From: an uncultured Clostridia bacterium | Lineage (GTDB): Bacteria; Bacillota; Clostridia; Oscillospirales; CAG-272 | Reading direction: 5' to 3' | DNA length: 52,964 nucleotides | NCBI GenBank assembly: GCA_944391815.1 | Contig: CALXUV010000030.1 | Coordinates: 1 to 52,964, forward strand | Part shown: positions 1 to 8,240 of the stretch, piece by piece | Layout: each line of letters starts with the position of its first letter | Position numbering within the stretch: position 1 is the stretch's first letter | The notes under the pieces: model-generated | Told to the model about the DNA's origin: nothing | The model's database searches: none | Seen by the model: the letters and a program-made list of their open reading frames with translations, nothing else | Made by a program: the position numbers and the translations under genes

Positions 1-313
1 GCAGAAAAGTGTCCGCAAGCTCGCGTTGCGTGTAGTGAAGTTGAATTCCGTTGAGTTCAAGCACGACAAGCATGGCATGCGCACCGATGCGTTTATTTCC
101 ATCAACAAACGGATGATTTTGCGTGAGACCGCAAGCCAATCGAGCAGCCTTTTGCCGGATAGTAGGGAACAATTCAGACGAATCAAATGTCTGCAAAGGT
201 GAATATAGTGCCGATTGTAACAGATTTTTATCGCGTAGACCTTGACTTCCGCCAGTGGCACGAATCAGCTCATCGTGCAAATAGATCAGTTGTTCTTCCG
301 TAAGCCAAGTCAT
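1..313 (-). CDS. Doc-type (death-on-curing, Fic-fold) toxin, partial at window edge
   Basis: The minus strand reads from ATG at 313 to the window edge, giving about 104 residues without the C-terminus. It carries the Fic/Doc signature HPFVDGNKR around residues 66-74, with the catalytic His and the phosphate-binding Gly-Asn-Lys-Arg. Doc proteins of this family inactivate EF-Tu by phosphorylation; a full Doc is about 126 residues, so only the tail is missing. Its ATG overlaps the antitoxin stop by 4 bp (ATGA), so the two genes are translationally coupled, antitoxin first. It was recognised by hand translation because it runs off the edge. Confidence 0.88.
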   Translation of the reverse strand, partial: MTWLTEEQLIYLHDELIRATGGSQGLRDKNLLQSALYSPLQTFDSSELFPTIRQKAARLACGLTQNHPFVDGNKRIGAHAMLVVLELNGIQLHYTQRELADTFL

Positions 314-558
314 TTTGCAAGTTCCCTATATGCTTCGGCATTCTTTTTGATTAAAGCTTCAGAAATGGAAGCAATTGTCTGATCGGATGCCATAGATATA
401 TTTCGTGTGACTTCAAAAGGGATACGCTGTTCTCTGACGGCTTGCTTTGCAAACATCGTGATGGCAGCGCTGAGAGAAAGTCCGAGGTCGGAGAAAAGCT
501 CATCAGCTTGTTTTTTCAGATTTTCGTCCATGCGGATTGTAACATTTACGGTAGCCAT
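310..558 (-). CDS. RelB/DinJ-family antitoxin
   Basis: This 82-residue protein has an N-terminal ribbon-helix-helix segment (VNVTIRMDENLKKQADELF, residues 4-22) typical of RelB/DinJ antitoxins, which bind DNA as dimers and neutralise the toxin through the C-terminus (residues ~50-82). A GGAGGT ribosome site lies just upstream, and the coding region is coupled to the Doc toxin by an ATGA overlap. The dimer probably represses its own promoter at 589-617. The pairing is unusual because Doc is classically partnered by Phd. Confidence 0.88.
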   Translation of the reverse strand: MATVNVTIRMDENLKKQADELFSDLGLSLSAAITMFAKQAVREQRIPFEVTRNISMASDQTIASISEALIKKNAEAYRELAK

Positions 559-588
559 TTTGATTACCTCCTTTGAATTTCTACTAAT

Positions 589-617
589 ATTATATACCTT
601 ATCTTACGAATTGTCAA
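589..617 (-). promoter_or_regulatory. Sigma-A promoter of the antitoxin-toxin operon
   Basis: On the minus strand, TTGACA (612-617) and TATAAT (589-594) are separated by exactly 17 bp. The antitoxin start lies about 30 bp downstream, behind a GGAGGT ribosome site. Confidence 0.85.
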
Positions 618-796
618 TAGTATTATGTGCAAAATATGTGCAAATTATTTGCTGATTGATAAAAATGAGGATCATCTAAATGACAGGCAAGAAACTATGC
701 CGTAATCAGTGCCTGTATAGGAATACAATACGTTTTTGATTTGAAACTTTGTTATCAGATTTGCTTATAAACTTTAATAACGGAAGGTAAACTTTT

Positions 797-1783
797 ATGA
801 ATATGCGGGAATGGTTGAAAAAACTTACAGCTGAAAAAAAACCGATGCCGATACTTTCTTTTCCGTCGGTAACGTTGATGGGAGTAAGCGTATATCAGCT
901 TACAAGAGACTCGGAGCTTCAGGCAAAGGGTATGAAACTGATAGCCGACAGATATGATTCCGCGGCATCGGTCAGTATGATGGATCTTTCTGTCGAGGCG
1001 GAGGCATTCGGTTGTACAATCAAAAGTGAGGAAAATGAAGTGCCTACGGTAATCGGGGCATTGATAAGCGATGAGGACGAGGCAAACGCACTCAAAGTTC
1101 CGAAAGTCGGGGATGCGAGAACCGGAATATATCTGGAAGCAATAAAAAAAGCCGTAAAAACTATAACCGACAGGCCGGTTTTTGCCGGAATTATCGGACC
1201 GTTTTCGCTGGCAGGCAGACTTATGGATGTGTCGGAAGCACTTGTAAACTGCATAGCAGAGCCTGATTTTGTTCATATAACTCTTGAAAAGACCACGGAA
1301 TTTCTTACTGAGTACGCCAAAGCTTACAAAGATATCGGTGCAAACGGAATAGTAATAGCCGAACCGCTTGCCGGACTTCTTTCGCCAGATCTCGAAAGCG
1401 AGTTTTCCGGAAGTTATGTAAAGAAAATCATAGACGCAGTTCAGGACGAAGATTTTATAGTGATTTACCATAACTGCGGTCCCAATGTTCCGCTTATGAC
1501 GGAGTCGCTGGTTTCAAACGGGGCGGCAGCATATCATTTCGGGGATGCCGTAGACTTAAAGGAAATGCTTGAAAAGATGCCGAGAAACATCCCGGTATGC
1601 GGAAATATTTCTCCTTCCGACTGCTTTGTTAAAGGTACACCTGAAAGCATGACAAAGGCGGTAAAAGAGCTGAAAGCAAAATGCGCAGAATTCGATAATT
1701 TCGTGCTTTCTTCGGGCTGTGATATACCTCCGACGGCAAAAATCGAAAATGCCGACGCGTTTTTTGCGGCGGCAAAGGATTGA
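797..1783 (+). CDS. MtaA/CmuA-type (UroD-superfamily) methyltransferase
   Basis: This 328-residue protein belongs to the uroporphyrinogen decarboxylase superfamily but has the zinc site of corrinoid methyltransferases: His225-x-Cys227 (YHNCGPN) and Cys308 (SSGCDIPP). Those residues are absent from true HemE. Such enzymes move a methyl group from a methylated corrinoid protein to a thiol such as coenzyme M or tetrahydrofolate, or onto the corrinoid from a substrate. GGAAGG lies shortly before the ATG. It is the first gene of a plus-strand group with a second UroD-like protein, a corrinoid activator and a DUF2284 protein. The methyl donor cannot be told from sequence. Confidence 0.85.
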   Translation: MNMREWLKKLTAEKKPMPILSFPSVTLMGVSVYQLTRDSELQAKGMKLIADRYDSAASVSMMDLSVEAEAFGCTIKSEENEVPTVIGALISDEDEANALKVPKVGDARTGIYLEAIKKAVKTITDRPVFAGIIGPFSLAGRLMDVSEALVNCIAEPDFVHITLEKTTEFLTEYAKAYKDIGANGIVIAEPLAGLLSPDLESEFSGSYVKKIIDAVQDEDFIVIYHNCGPNVPLMTESLVSNGAAAYHFGDAVDLKEMLEKMPRNIPVCGNISPSDCFVKGTPESMTKAVKELKAKCAEFDNFVLSSGCDIPPTAKIENADAFFAAAKD

Positions 1784-1845
1784 GTCGGGAATTTTTGCGC
1801 TGAACAAACCAGAATAACACAAATAAAAATGCGGGAGAGATAGCC

Positions 1846-2970
1846 ATGAATAACAGAGAACGAGCAATGAACATTCTTCATTTCAAGCCTGTTGACAGAT
1901 TGCCTGCGGTACATTTCGGTTATTGGAAAGAGCTGCTTGCCGAGTGGGCAGAGCAGGGAAAAATTCCAAAGGAAATAGCACAAAAACAGCGTGACGGAAA
2001 CGAATACGACCGGCAGCTGGACAAGATACTGGGATTTGACTTCAACTGGTTGCATACATACGGTGCAAATATGGGACTGCGTCCGGCTTTCGAGACAAAA
2101 GTGCTGGAAGAGCTGCCTGACGGAACCCAGAGAGTACTGAATTCTTTCGGAATAATAGAAAAAATTCATCCCGGTGTAATTTCAATTCCGGCGGAGGACG
2201 ATTATCTGCTCAAAGACAGGACAGCATTTGAAGAGCTTTTCCGTGAAAAAATGATATTCACCAAGGAAAGAATAAACTACGCATTTTTTGAAAAATTCAA
2301 CGAAAATGTTTACGAAAAAGCGGACTTTCCGATAGGAATAAACCTCGGATCGCTTATGGGCGATATAAGGAATATGGTATCTGTAATCGGTATGAGCTAT
2401 CTTATATACGATGAAGACGAGGAGCTTTTTGCGGATATCGTAAACACATACGCAGAAATGCAGTATAAGTGTGTCGATGAAATACTGAGTATGGGCGTGA
2501 AATTCGACTACGGCCATTATTGGGAGGATATTTGCTTTAATAACGGACCGCTTCTTTCGCCGGAACTTTTCAGAGACCTGTGCTTTGAACATTATAAGCG
2601 CAGAAACGGACTTTGTCGTAAACACGGAATTGATATCATAAGTCTCGACTGTGACGGAGTGACTGAAAAACTTCTTCCGACCTGGGTTGAAAGCGGAGTT
2701 AACGTAATGTTCCCTATTGAAATAGGAACATGGGGAGATCAGTTCGAGCCGGCAAGAAAGAAATTCGGAGAAAAAGTCCTTGGAGTCGGAGCGGTAGACA
2801 AAACTGCATTAAGAAAAGATAAAGCCGCAGTTGATGCGGAAATTGAACGTATTCGCAGGCTTGTTTCGCTCGGAGGCTATATTCCGTGTCCGGACCACAG
2901 ACTGATGCCGGGTACGAAATTCGAGCTTGTACAGTATTATGCTGATCAGATTAAAAATCTGAAAATATAA
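1846..2970 (+). CDS. UroD-superfamily methyltransferase-like protein
   Basis: This 374-residue cytosolic protein shares the UroD fold but is longer than its upstream neighbour. The usual HxC zinc motif is replaced by Asp268-Cys269 (SLDCDG), and a later Cys348 lies in PCPDHRLMPG. This is the pattern of the many uncharacterised UroD-family methyltransferases found beside corrinoid activators. It starts 62 bp after the first methyltransferase and is very probably cotranscribed. The substrate is unknown; one of the pair could be the donor-side and the other the acceptor-side enzyme, which is inference only. Confidence 0.8.
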   Translation: MNNRERAMNILHFKPVDRLPAVHFGYWKELLAEWAEQGKIPKEIAQKQRDGNEYDRQLDKILGFDFNWLHTYGANMGLRPAFETKVLEELPDGTQRVLNSFGIIEKIHPGVISIPAEDDYLLKDRTAFEELFREKMIFTKERINYAFFEKFNENVYEKADFPIGINLGSLMGDIRNMVSVIGMSYLIYDEDEELFADIVNTYAEMQYKCVDEILSMGVKFDYGHYWEDICFNNGPLLSPELFRDLCFEHYKRRNGLCRKHGIDIISLDCDGVTEKLLPTWVESGVNVMFPIEIGTWGDQFEPARKKFGEKVLGVGAVDKTALRKDKAAVDAEIERIRRLVSLGGYIPCPDHRLMPGTKFELVQYYADQIKNLKI

Positions 2971-3103
2971 GAATTTGTCGGTTATGAAATTTCAGAAATC
3001 CGGAAAAATGCCGAACTGTCAGTAAGTCGATCCATTTAAACTGCATTATCAGTTTAAACAAGAACAAAACTTACAGTAGTACGGTCATGCGAAAAGAGGA
3101 TAT

Positions 3104-4648
3104 ATGTCGGTAAAAATAAAAGTGACGGCTGACGCCGCCGGAAAAATTCTTTCGGAATGGCTGATAGCTTCCGGATATGCTGTTTCAGCTCACTGCGGAG
3201 GCAGGGGAGTTTGCGGAAAATGTAAGGTAAAAGTCATTTCGGGAGCGTTCGGGGACAAAAACAGTCCCGGAAAGCTGCTTGTACCTGATAAAGACGGTTG
3301 CATTCTTTCATGTCAGGCGCTTTGTCTTGAAGGCTCGGAAATCACCGAAATTGTTTTGCCTGATACCGGCGGTTCCGGTCTTACTCATTTTGAAGAACAG
3401 GCTTTCGGAGCAGAAGGAGAGGGATACGGAATTGCGGTAGATGTCGGAACGACAACGGTTGCGGCAGCGCTTGTCAACCGCAGGACAGGAGAGATAGTCA
3501 AAACCCTTTCCGCACTTAACCCGCAAAGGAGTTTCGGTGCTGACGTAATAAGCCGTATTTCTGCGGCGGCAAACGGGAATCTTGAAAAACTCACTTCACT
3601 TATTATAGGTCAGGTAAACGATATGACTGTTGAGTTTGAAAAAATGTTTCCTGACATTGAGATAAGCGAGGCGGTTATTTCCGGAAATACAACAATGCTT
3701 CATCTTTTTTGCGGAGTGTCGCCGGAAAGCATGGGAGTATATCCGTTTACCCCTGCTTTTACTGCCATGAAAGAGCTGAGCGGAGCTGAACTTGGACTGA
3801 AAATAAAAAAAGCTGTGATTCTCCCCGGTGCGTCTGCATTTATAGGCAGTGATATAACGGCAGGAATAATGTACTGTAAGATGCAGGAGCTCCCAAAACC
3901 GTCTCTGCTTGTAGATATAGGAACTAACGGAGAAATGGTTATATGCAGCGGTAAAAATTACGGCGGCAGACTTTACTGCGCATCGGCGGCGGCAGGTCCG
4001 GCACTTGAAGGAGCGAATATTTCCTGCGGTGTCGGAGGAATAAACGGAGCCGTATGTAAAGTAACAAACGAAGAAGGCATTATAAAGTACCGTACCATAG
4101 GAGATAAACCTGTATGCGGGCTCTGCGGTTCGGGACTGATAGATACTATTGCCGTTATGCTGGAAAAAGAAGCGGTTGACGAAACCGGATATCTTGAGGA
4201 CGAGGAATTCATTCTTACCGGAGAACACGTGTCCGGTGACGGAGAAGCAGAAAGTACAATTGAAGACGGAAAAATAACCGTAACCCAACAGGATGTAAGA
4301 GAGTTTCAGCTTGCCAAAAGTGCAATTTCCGCAGGTATTGAAGCACTGCTTGATTACGCAGGATTGAAGGCGTCCGATATTGAAAATATCTTTATAGCGG
4401 GTGGACTCGGGTACTATATGGATATTGCAAATGCAAGAAAAACCGGAATTATCCCTCTTGCTCTTACCGGAAATATCAGGGCGGTGGGAAACACATCGCT
4501 TGCGGGAGCAATAGGCTGTCTTTGCAGTGAAAAGTTAAAAAAAGAAACAGAGAAAACAGCTGAAAAATGTGAAACATTTGAGCTCAATCAGTCGGAAGTA
4601 TTCAACAAAGGCTTTATAGAGAACATGATATTCCCGATGTGGAATTGA
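3104..4648 (+). CDS. Corrinoid reductive activator (2Fe-2S ferredoxin + ASKHA domain, RACo/DUF4445 type)
   Basis: In this 514-residue protein, residues 1-90 form a plant-type [2Fe-2S] ferredoxin domain with ligands Cys31, Cys37, Cys40 and Cys70 (HCGGRGVCGKCKV then CILSCQ). From about residue 110 an ASKHA ATPase domain begins (AVDVGTTTVAAAL), with later glycine-rich loops such as LVDIGTNGEM and IAGGLG. Proteins of this layout use ATP hydrolysis to reduce inactive Co(II) corrinoid to active Co(I). It sits 133 bp behind the UroD-like pair, tying the operon to corrinoid-dependent methyl transfer. No cobalamin-binding protein gene accompanies it. Confidence 0.92.
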   Translation: MSVKIKVTADAAGKILSEWLIASGYAVSAHCGGRGVCGKCKVKVISGAFGDKNSPGKLLVPDKDGCILSCQALCLEGSEITEIVLPDTGGSGLTHFEEQAFGAEGEGYGIAVDVGTTTVAAALVNRRTGEIVKTLSALNPQRSFGADVISRISAAANGNLEKLTSLIIGQVNDMTVEFEKMFPDIEISEAVISGNTTMLHLFCGVSPESMGVYPFTPAFTAMKELSGAELGLKIKKAVILPGASAFIGSDITAGIMYCKMQELPKPSLLVDIGTNGEMVICSGKNYGGRLYCASAAAGPALEGANISCGVGGINGAVCKVTNEEGIIKYRTIGDKPVCGLCGSGLIDTIAVMLEKEAVDETGYLEDEEFILTGEHVSGDGEAESTIEDGKITVTQQDVREFQLAKSAISAGIEALLDYAGLKASDIENIFIAGGLGYYMDIANARKTGIIPLALTGNIRAVGNTSLAGAIGCLCSEKLKKETEKTAEKCETFELNQSEVFNKGFIENMIFPMWN

Positions 4649-4692
4649 ATTTTTACCTGAATATTTGAAAAAAGCAGAAAAGGGAGAAAATT

Positions 4693-5244
4693 ATGTCGGT
4701 TTCCGAAGTAATAAAAAATTATCTTGACAAGAAGGAAAAACAGCCCTATCCCATACACCAGTACGCTTTTGTATCACCGAAAGACATTACTTTCAGCGAG
4801 CAGGTAAGAGCTGCGTGCGAGTCCAATATGTGCGGAAGGTACGGAAAAAGCTGGACGTGCCCGCCGGGTGCCGGAGACTGGAAGATTCTTGCGGAGCATT
4901 ATAAAAGTTATGAAAACGCATTTGTTTTCACAACAAAACATGATATAGAAGATTCTTTTGACATCGAGGGAATGGGAGAGGCAGGAAAGCAGCACGCAAA
5001 GGCGGATGAGGCAATATTGGCACTCCTTGAAAAACAGAATGAACAGTACGAGCTTTCCGGAGCAGGCAGCTGTTCGATATGCGGTGAATGTACATATCCG
5101 AATGCACCCTGCCGTTTTCATGAAAAAGCAAGGAGATCTATGGAGGCGTGCGGAATTGACGTTGTTGCTCTGTCAAAATTCTGCGGTATAAATTATACCA
5201 ACGGCCCGAATACCGTTACTTATTTTTCGATTATTTACTACTGA
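4693..5244 (+). CDS. DUF2284 metal-binding protein
   Basis: This 183-residue cysteine-rich protein has two cysteine clusters: Cys42/Cys47/Cys56 (ACESNMCGRYGKSWTCPPG) and a second set in CSICGECTYPNAPC with further Cys near the C-terminus. This matches DUF2284, a predicted Fe-S or metal-binding family frequently encoded beside corrinoid methyltransferase systems. It begins 44 bp after the activator behind an AGGGAG ribosome site and is the last gene before the terminator at 5427. The biochemical role is not established; an electron-transfer or cobalt-handling role is a guess. Confidence 0.85.
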   Translation: MSVSEVIKNYLDKKEKQPYPIHQYAFVSPKDITFSEQVRAACESNMCGRYGKSWTCPPGAGDWKILAEHYKSYENAFVFTTKHDIEDSFDIEGMGEAGKQHAKADEAILALLEKQNEQYELSGAGSCSICGECTYPNAPCRFHEKARRSMEACGIDVVALSKFCGINYTNGPNTVTYFSIIYY

Positions 5245-5426
5245 TTTTCCGTAAAAGTAAACCGGTTTGCTTTGAAGTTTTTTAAAACAGACAGACCTTT
5301 TGCCGTGAATTTACATGGTTCTGTAAATAATTTTTGATAATTGTTTTCAGAAAGATCTTTCTGCCGAAATTACTGTAATGAAACGATTCAAACTGAAATA
5401 TTCATTATGTTTTTCGGTAATCGAAT

Positions 5427-5461
5427 AAAAACACCCGTATTTCAGATGACGGGTGTTTTTG
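5427..5461 (+). terminator. Terminator of the corrinoid operon
   Basis: Twelve-base arms AAAAACACCCGT and ACGGGTGTTTTT flank a short loop. The stem is usable on both strands, so it could also serve the convergent symporter gene. It is the only structure I see in the 368-bp gap 5245-5612. Confidence 0.85.
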
Positions 5462-5612
5462 TATTATTGGTGAAGAATCGTTTATTTGCGGATTCGGCAC
5501 AGTGCTTCTATGTTAAATACATGATTTTAAGATTAATATTTGCAGTCAAAACCGTATCTTGAAAACGGTGGGACTCAGCTCTGAACAAAAGTATTTTGAT
5601 AAATAAATTAAC

Positions 5613-7217
5613 TTATTTTCCGAGAGCTTCCGTAACCGGAACGACAACCTCGCAGTCATAGCAGGAGAAGATCCGGTCGGTTTTTTCCTTGTCGCATTTC
5701 GGAGTGAAAAGGCTGACGATCGGTACTAAAATTATACCGCCGAGCATTGCAAAAACTCCTGAATAAAGCGAGTTAGTGAATACAAATGACAGAAAAGGGC
5801 TTGAAAAATTCACAATGTTCCACATCTGAAACAGCTGAATAACTTCAATACCGCATCCGAAAATAAAGCTTACCCAGCAGGCGGCGACCGTTATTTTTTT
5901 ACTGTAAAGCCCGTAAAGGAAAGGTGCTATAAAGGCTCCGGCAAGCGCTCCCCAGGAAACGCCCATCATCTGTGCAATGAATGTGAATTCCGGATAAGCG
6001 TCTTTGATTATAGCAATAACAGCTGAAACGGCGACAAAAAATATTACAAAACCTCTCAGGATAAAGAGCTGTTTTTTCTGAGAAACCGGGCAGTTTTTGC
6101 CTGAAACGGCAGGAACAATGACGTCAAGAGTCAATGTTGAGGCTGAGGTCAGAACAAGTGAAGAAAGAGTCGACATTGAAGCCGCAAGCACAAGTATTAT
6201 AACTACGGCCACAATTATATCCGGAAGCGTTGAAAGCATTGTGGGAATAATCGAGTCGAAGTTACGGAAAGCATCTGCGTTTCCATCGGGTATCAGTTTA
6301 TCGGTAAAGAGTCTGCCGAAACTGCCGATAAAATAACAGCCTCCGGCGACGATAAGTGCGAAAACAGTTGAAATTACCGTTCCTTTTTTTATAGCGTCTT
6401 CGTTTTTGATTGAATAGAATTTTCCGACCATCTGAGGAAGTCCCCAGGTTCCGAGAGAGGTAAGAATAATAACGAAAACAAGATAAACCGGTTGTGCACC
6501 GAAAAATGAAGTGAAAGCTCCTTGGGTTTGTGCTGTTTCAGGGTACGGAGAAGCGATCTGTGAGAGATTTTCAACCGCAGCATTAAGTCCGCCCTGGGAC
6601 GCAAGCAGAGCAATAATAACGGCTATTATGCCTCCGAGCATTATAATTCCCTGTATAAAATCATTGACGGCAGTAGCCATATAACCGCCGAACAAAACAT
6701 AAACGCAGGTGAGTGCCGCCATAACTACGATAATAACCCAGTACGGAACAGAAAAAGCTGTGTTGAAAAGACTGGAAAGACCGTTATAAAGTGAGGCTGT
6801 GTAAGGTATAAGAAAAACAAACACAATTACAGAAGCGGCAATTTTGAGTTTTTCGGAACCGTAGCGTTTTGAAAAGAAATCGGGCATTGTTTTGCTGCCG
6901 ATATGGTTTGTCATAAGTCGCGTGCGTCTGCCGAGAACGCTCCATGCAAGAAGTGAACCTATAAAAGCGTTACCGAGACCTATCCAGGTGGAAGCAAGTC
7001 CGAAATTCCAGCCGAACTGACCGGCATATCCGACAAAAATAACAGCGGAAAAGTAAGAAGTGCCGAAAGCAAAAGCGGTCAGCCACGGACCGACATTGCG
7101 TCCTCCGAGCACGAAGCCGTTTACGTCGCTTGCATGTCTGCGACAGTAAAAACCGACTGCTATCATAGTTCCGAAGAAGCATATGAGCAGTACTGCTGTA
7201 AGAATAGTAGTAGTCAT
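5613..7217 (-). CDS. Sodium:solute symporter (SSS family), T-box controlled
   Basis: This 534-residue polytopic membrane protein has about 13 hydrophobic segments, starting with an N-terminal one at residues 5-25. Family motifs include GFVLGGRNVGPW (~34-45) near the first periplasmic loop and the SYFSAVIFVGYAG segment that contributes to the sodium site. The cytosolic C-terminus carries two cysteines (SCYDCE). SSS proteins couple sodium entry to uptake of amino acids, sugars, vitamins or osmolytes. The leader at 7262-7535 is a T-box whose specifier reads UAC, so tyrosine or a related aromatic amino acid is the inferred substrate. It is monocistronic. Confidence 0.9.
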   Translation of the reverse strand: MTTTILTAVLLICFFGTMIAVGFYCRRHASDVNGFVLGGRNVGPWLTAFAFGTSYFSAVIFVGYAGQFGWNFGLASTWIGLGNAFIGSLLAWSVLGRRTRLMTNHIGSKTMPDFFSKRYGSEKLKIAASVIVFVFLIPYTASLYNGLSSLFNTAFSVPYWVIIVVMAALTCVYVLFGGYMATAVNDFIQGIIMLGGIIAVIIALLASQGGLNAAVENLSQIASPYPETAQTQGAFTSFFGAQPVYLVFVIILTSLGTWGLPQMVGKFYSIKNEDAIKKGTVISTVFALIVAGGCYFIGSFGRLFTDKLIPDGNADAFRNFDSIIPTMLSTLPDIIVAVVIILVLAASMSTLSSLVLTSASTLTLDVIVPAVSGKNCPVSQKKQLFILRGFVIFFVAVSAVIAIIKDAYPEFTFIAQMMGVSWGALAGAFIAPFLYGLYSKKITVAACWVSFIFGCGIEVIQLFQMWNIVNFSSPFLSFVFTNSLYSGVFAMLGGIILVPIVSLFTPKCDKEKTDRIFSCYDCEVVVPVTEALGK

Positions 7218-7261
7218 AGAGTAAATCCTTTCATAAAGGGAATATTTATGATAAACGGAAT

Positions 7262-7535
7262 AAAAAAAGCCCTCTGAAAATCAGAGGGCGAAAAACCGCT
7301 GTACCACCTCAGTTCACCGCATTTTCACAAATACGGCATCAATAAGCAACATAACCGACAGTGCGGAAATAATGCTCTCCGATATAACGGTCGGGACCGT
7401 GCTTACCTACTTGATTCAGTGAGCATGCTCGCGAAATGTATTCGCACACATACCGCTTACCGTCTTTCACCGACCGACGGCTCTCTGAAAGCTACCGATG
7501 TGCACTACTTGTTTCCGGTCAACGCATCTGGAGTG
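7262..7535 (-). promoter_or_regulatory. T-box riboswitch leader (predicted tRNA-Tyr specific)
   Basis: Read on the minus strand, the leader has the stem I motif AGAGAG...GGTCGGTGAAA, an AGTA loop-E element (7506-7509), the T-box GAGGTGGTACAGCGG (near 7296-7310) and a terminator hairpin of CCCTCTGA arms followed by T's (7263-7290). The specifier stem GTGCACAT/ATGTGTGC pairs fully, and GAA-UAC follows it, placing specifier UAC at 7438-7440. The bulge UGGU fits a tRNA with discriminator A, as in tRNA-Tyr. Uncharged tRNA would stabilise the antiterminator and switch on the symporter. Confidence 0.88.
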
Positions 7536-7564
7536 AGTATACCACAGAAAATTCAGTTTGTCAA
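7536..7564 (-). promoter_or_regulatory. Sigma-A promoter of the T-box leader
   Basis: On the minus strand, TTGACA (7559-7564) and TATACT (7536-7541) are 17 bp apart, immediately upstream of the T-box leader. Confidence 0.88.
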
Positions 7565-7571
7565 GATATTT

Positions 7572-7642
7572 TTTTGAAAAATCCAAAAAAAAGGTTTTGA
7601 AAAATCCAAAAAAAAGGTGTTTTTGAAAAATCAAAAAAACGG
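7572..7642. repeat. Three tandem ~23-bp A/T-rich repeats
   Basis: The unit TTTTGAAAAATCCAAAAAAA plus GG occurs at 7572 and 7595, and a slightly altered copy lies at 7620-7642. The array sits between the T-box promoter and the tRNA-Arg promoter. It could be an upstream (UP-like) element or a slippage product. Confidence 0.75.
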
Positions 7643-7736
7643 TTTGTTATCTCGATGTATCGGACTTCGTTTTAAGAGGAAAAAGATAAAAAGAAAAGGA
7701 AAGCTGAAAATCACAAAAAAATTGAATTCAGGTACT

Positions 7737-7765
7737 TGAAAAATCACAAACATTATGATATAATA
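7737..7765 (+). promoter_or_regulatory. Promoter of tRNA-Arg
   Basis: TTGAAA (7737-7742) and TATAAT (7760-7765) are separated by 17 bp, about 85 bp upstream of the tRNA. Confidence 0.75.
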
Positions 7766-7849
7766 CAAAGGATAGGTGGAAACAAGATAAATCTTTGTTA
7801 TTTTGAATATCGTGGGATATAAGTTCTTGCCTTCCTCGAAACGGTATAT

Positions 7850-7926
7850 GTTTCCGTAGCTCAGTTGGATAGAGCGACCGCCTCCTAAGCGGTAGGTCGG
7901 GTGTTCAAGTCACCTCGGGAACGCCA
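7850..7926 (+). tRNA. tRNA-Arg (CCU)
   Basis: This 77-nt cloverleaf includes an encoded CCA. Acceptor GTTTCCG pairs with CGGGAAC, the anticodon arm ACCGC-CTCCTAA-GCGGT gives anticodon CCU, and the T-loop is TTCAAGT. The 3' 45 bp (7882-7926) recur exactly at 10451-10495, so this gene is the integration target of the adjacent mini-island. The insertion left the tRNA intact. Confidence 0.96.
7882..7926 (+). repeat. Attachment-site repeat, tRNA copy (45 bp)
   Basis: It runs from CTCCTAAGCGG in the anticodon loop to the CCA end and is identical over 45 bp to 10451-10495. This is the expected footprint of site-specific integration into a tRNA 3' end. Confidence 0.92.
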
Positions 7927-7936
7927 GATACAGTTC

Positions 7937-7960
7937 AGGCGGTCAAACTGACCGCCTTTT
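7937..7960 (+). terminator. Terminator after tRNA-Arg
   Basis: GGCGGTCA and TGACCGCC arms with a 3-nt loop are followed by TTTTG, 12 bp past the tRNA. Confidence 0.88.
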
Positions 7961-8030
7961 GTCTTACAAAGGAGCTACAATGAAAATGAATGTTGAAAAG
8001 TTCCCTATGTCCTATATTTTAGGGAATTTA

Positions 8031-8240
8031 TTGACATTTAACCCTAAATGTGATATACTGTATTCGCTACACGAATCGCATAACTTTCAAGAAGAGTGCG
8101 CATTTTTACTTGTGGTAAAAATGCATACTCACTTTTCTGCGTTCTCTTATGAAAGTAGCAAAGATTTGTTTAGCAACAATTGGAGGTGCGTTTTTTGTGC
8201 GTCGGCTCCGGTCGGCGCACTTTTTGATTTTGGAGGCACT
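8031..8240 (+). promoter_or_regulatory. Promoter and structured leader of the DUF2971 gene
   Basis: TTGACA (8031-8036) and TATACT (8054-8059) are 17 bp apart. The ~170-nt leader contains a perfect 10-bp hairpin (GCATTTTTAC/GTAAAAATGC around 8098-8122). Just before the gene is an 8-bp hairpin GTGCGTCG/CGGCGCAC followed by TTTTTG (8197-8225), which looks like an attenuator. The same reading frame as DUF2971 is open across the leader, but the promoter and ribosome site show the gene starts at 8241. Confidence 0.75.

Noticed and set aside
681-715. Inverted repeat ACAGGCA/TGCCTGT ahead of the corrinoid operon as a cobalamin riboswitch
   Set aside because: No B12-box or other conserved cobalamin-riboswitch elements are present; the arms are only 7 bp.
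755-1471. Long minus-strand frames opposite the first methyltransferase and similar shadows elsewhere
   Set aside because: Arg/Cys/Phe-rich composition with no domains or ribosome sites; they are antisense reflections of clearly real genes.
7959-8240. Upstream extension of the DUF2971 reading frame to about 7959
   Set aside because: The frame is open, but it lies across the terminator, the promoter at 8031-8059 and the leader hairpins. The true ribosome site is just before 8241.
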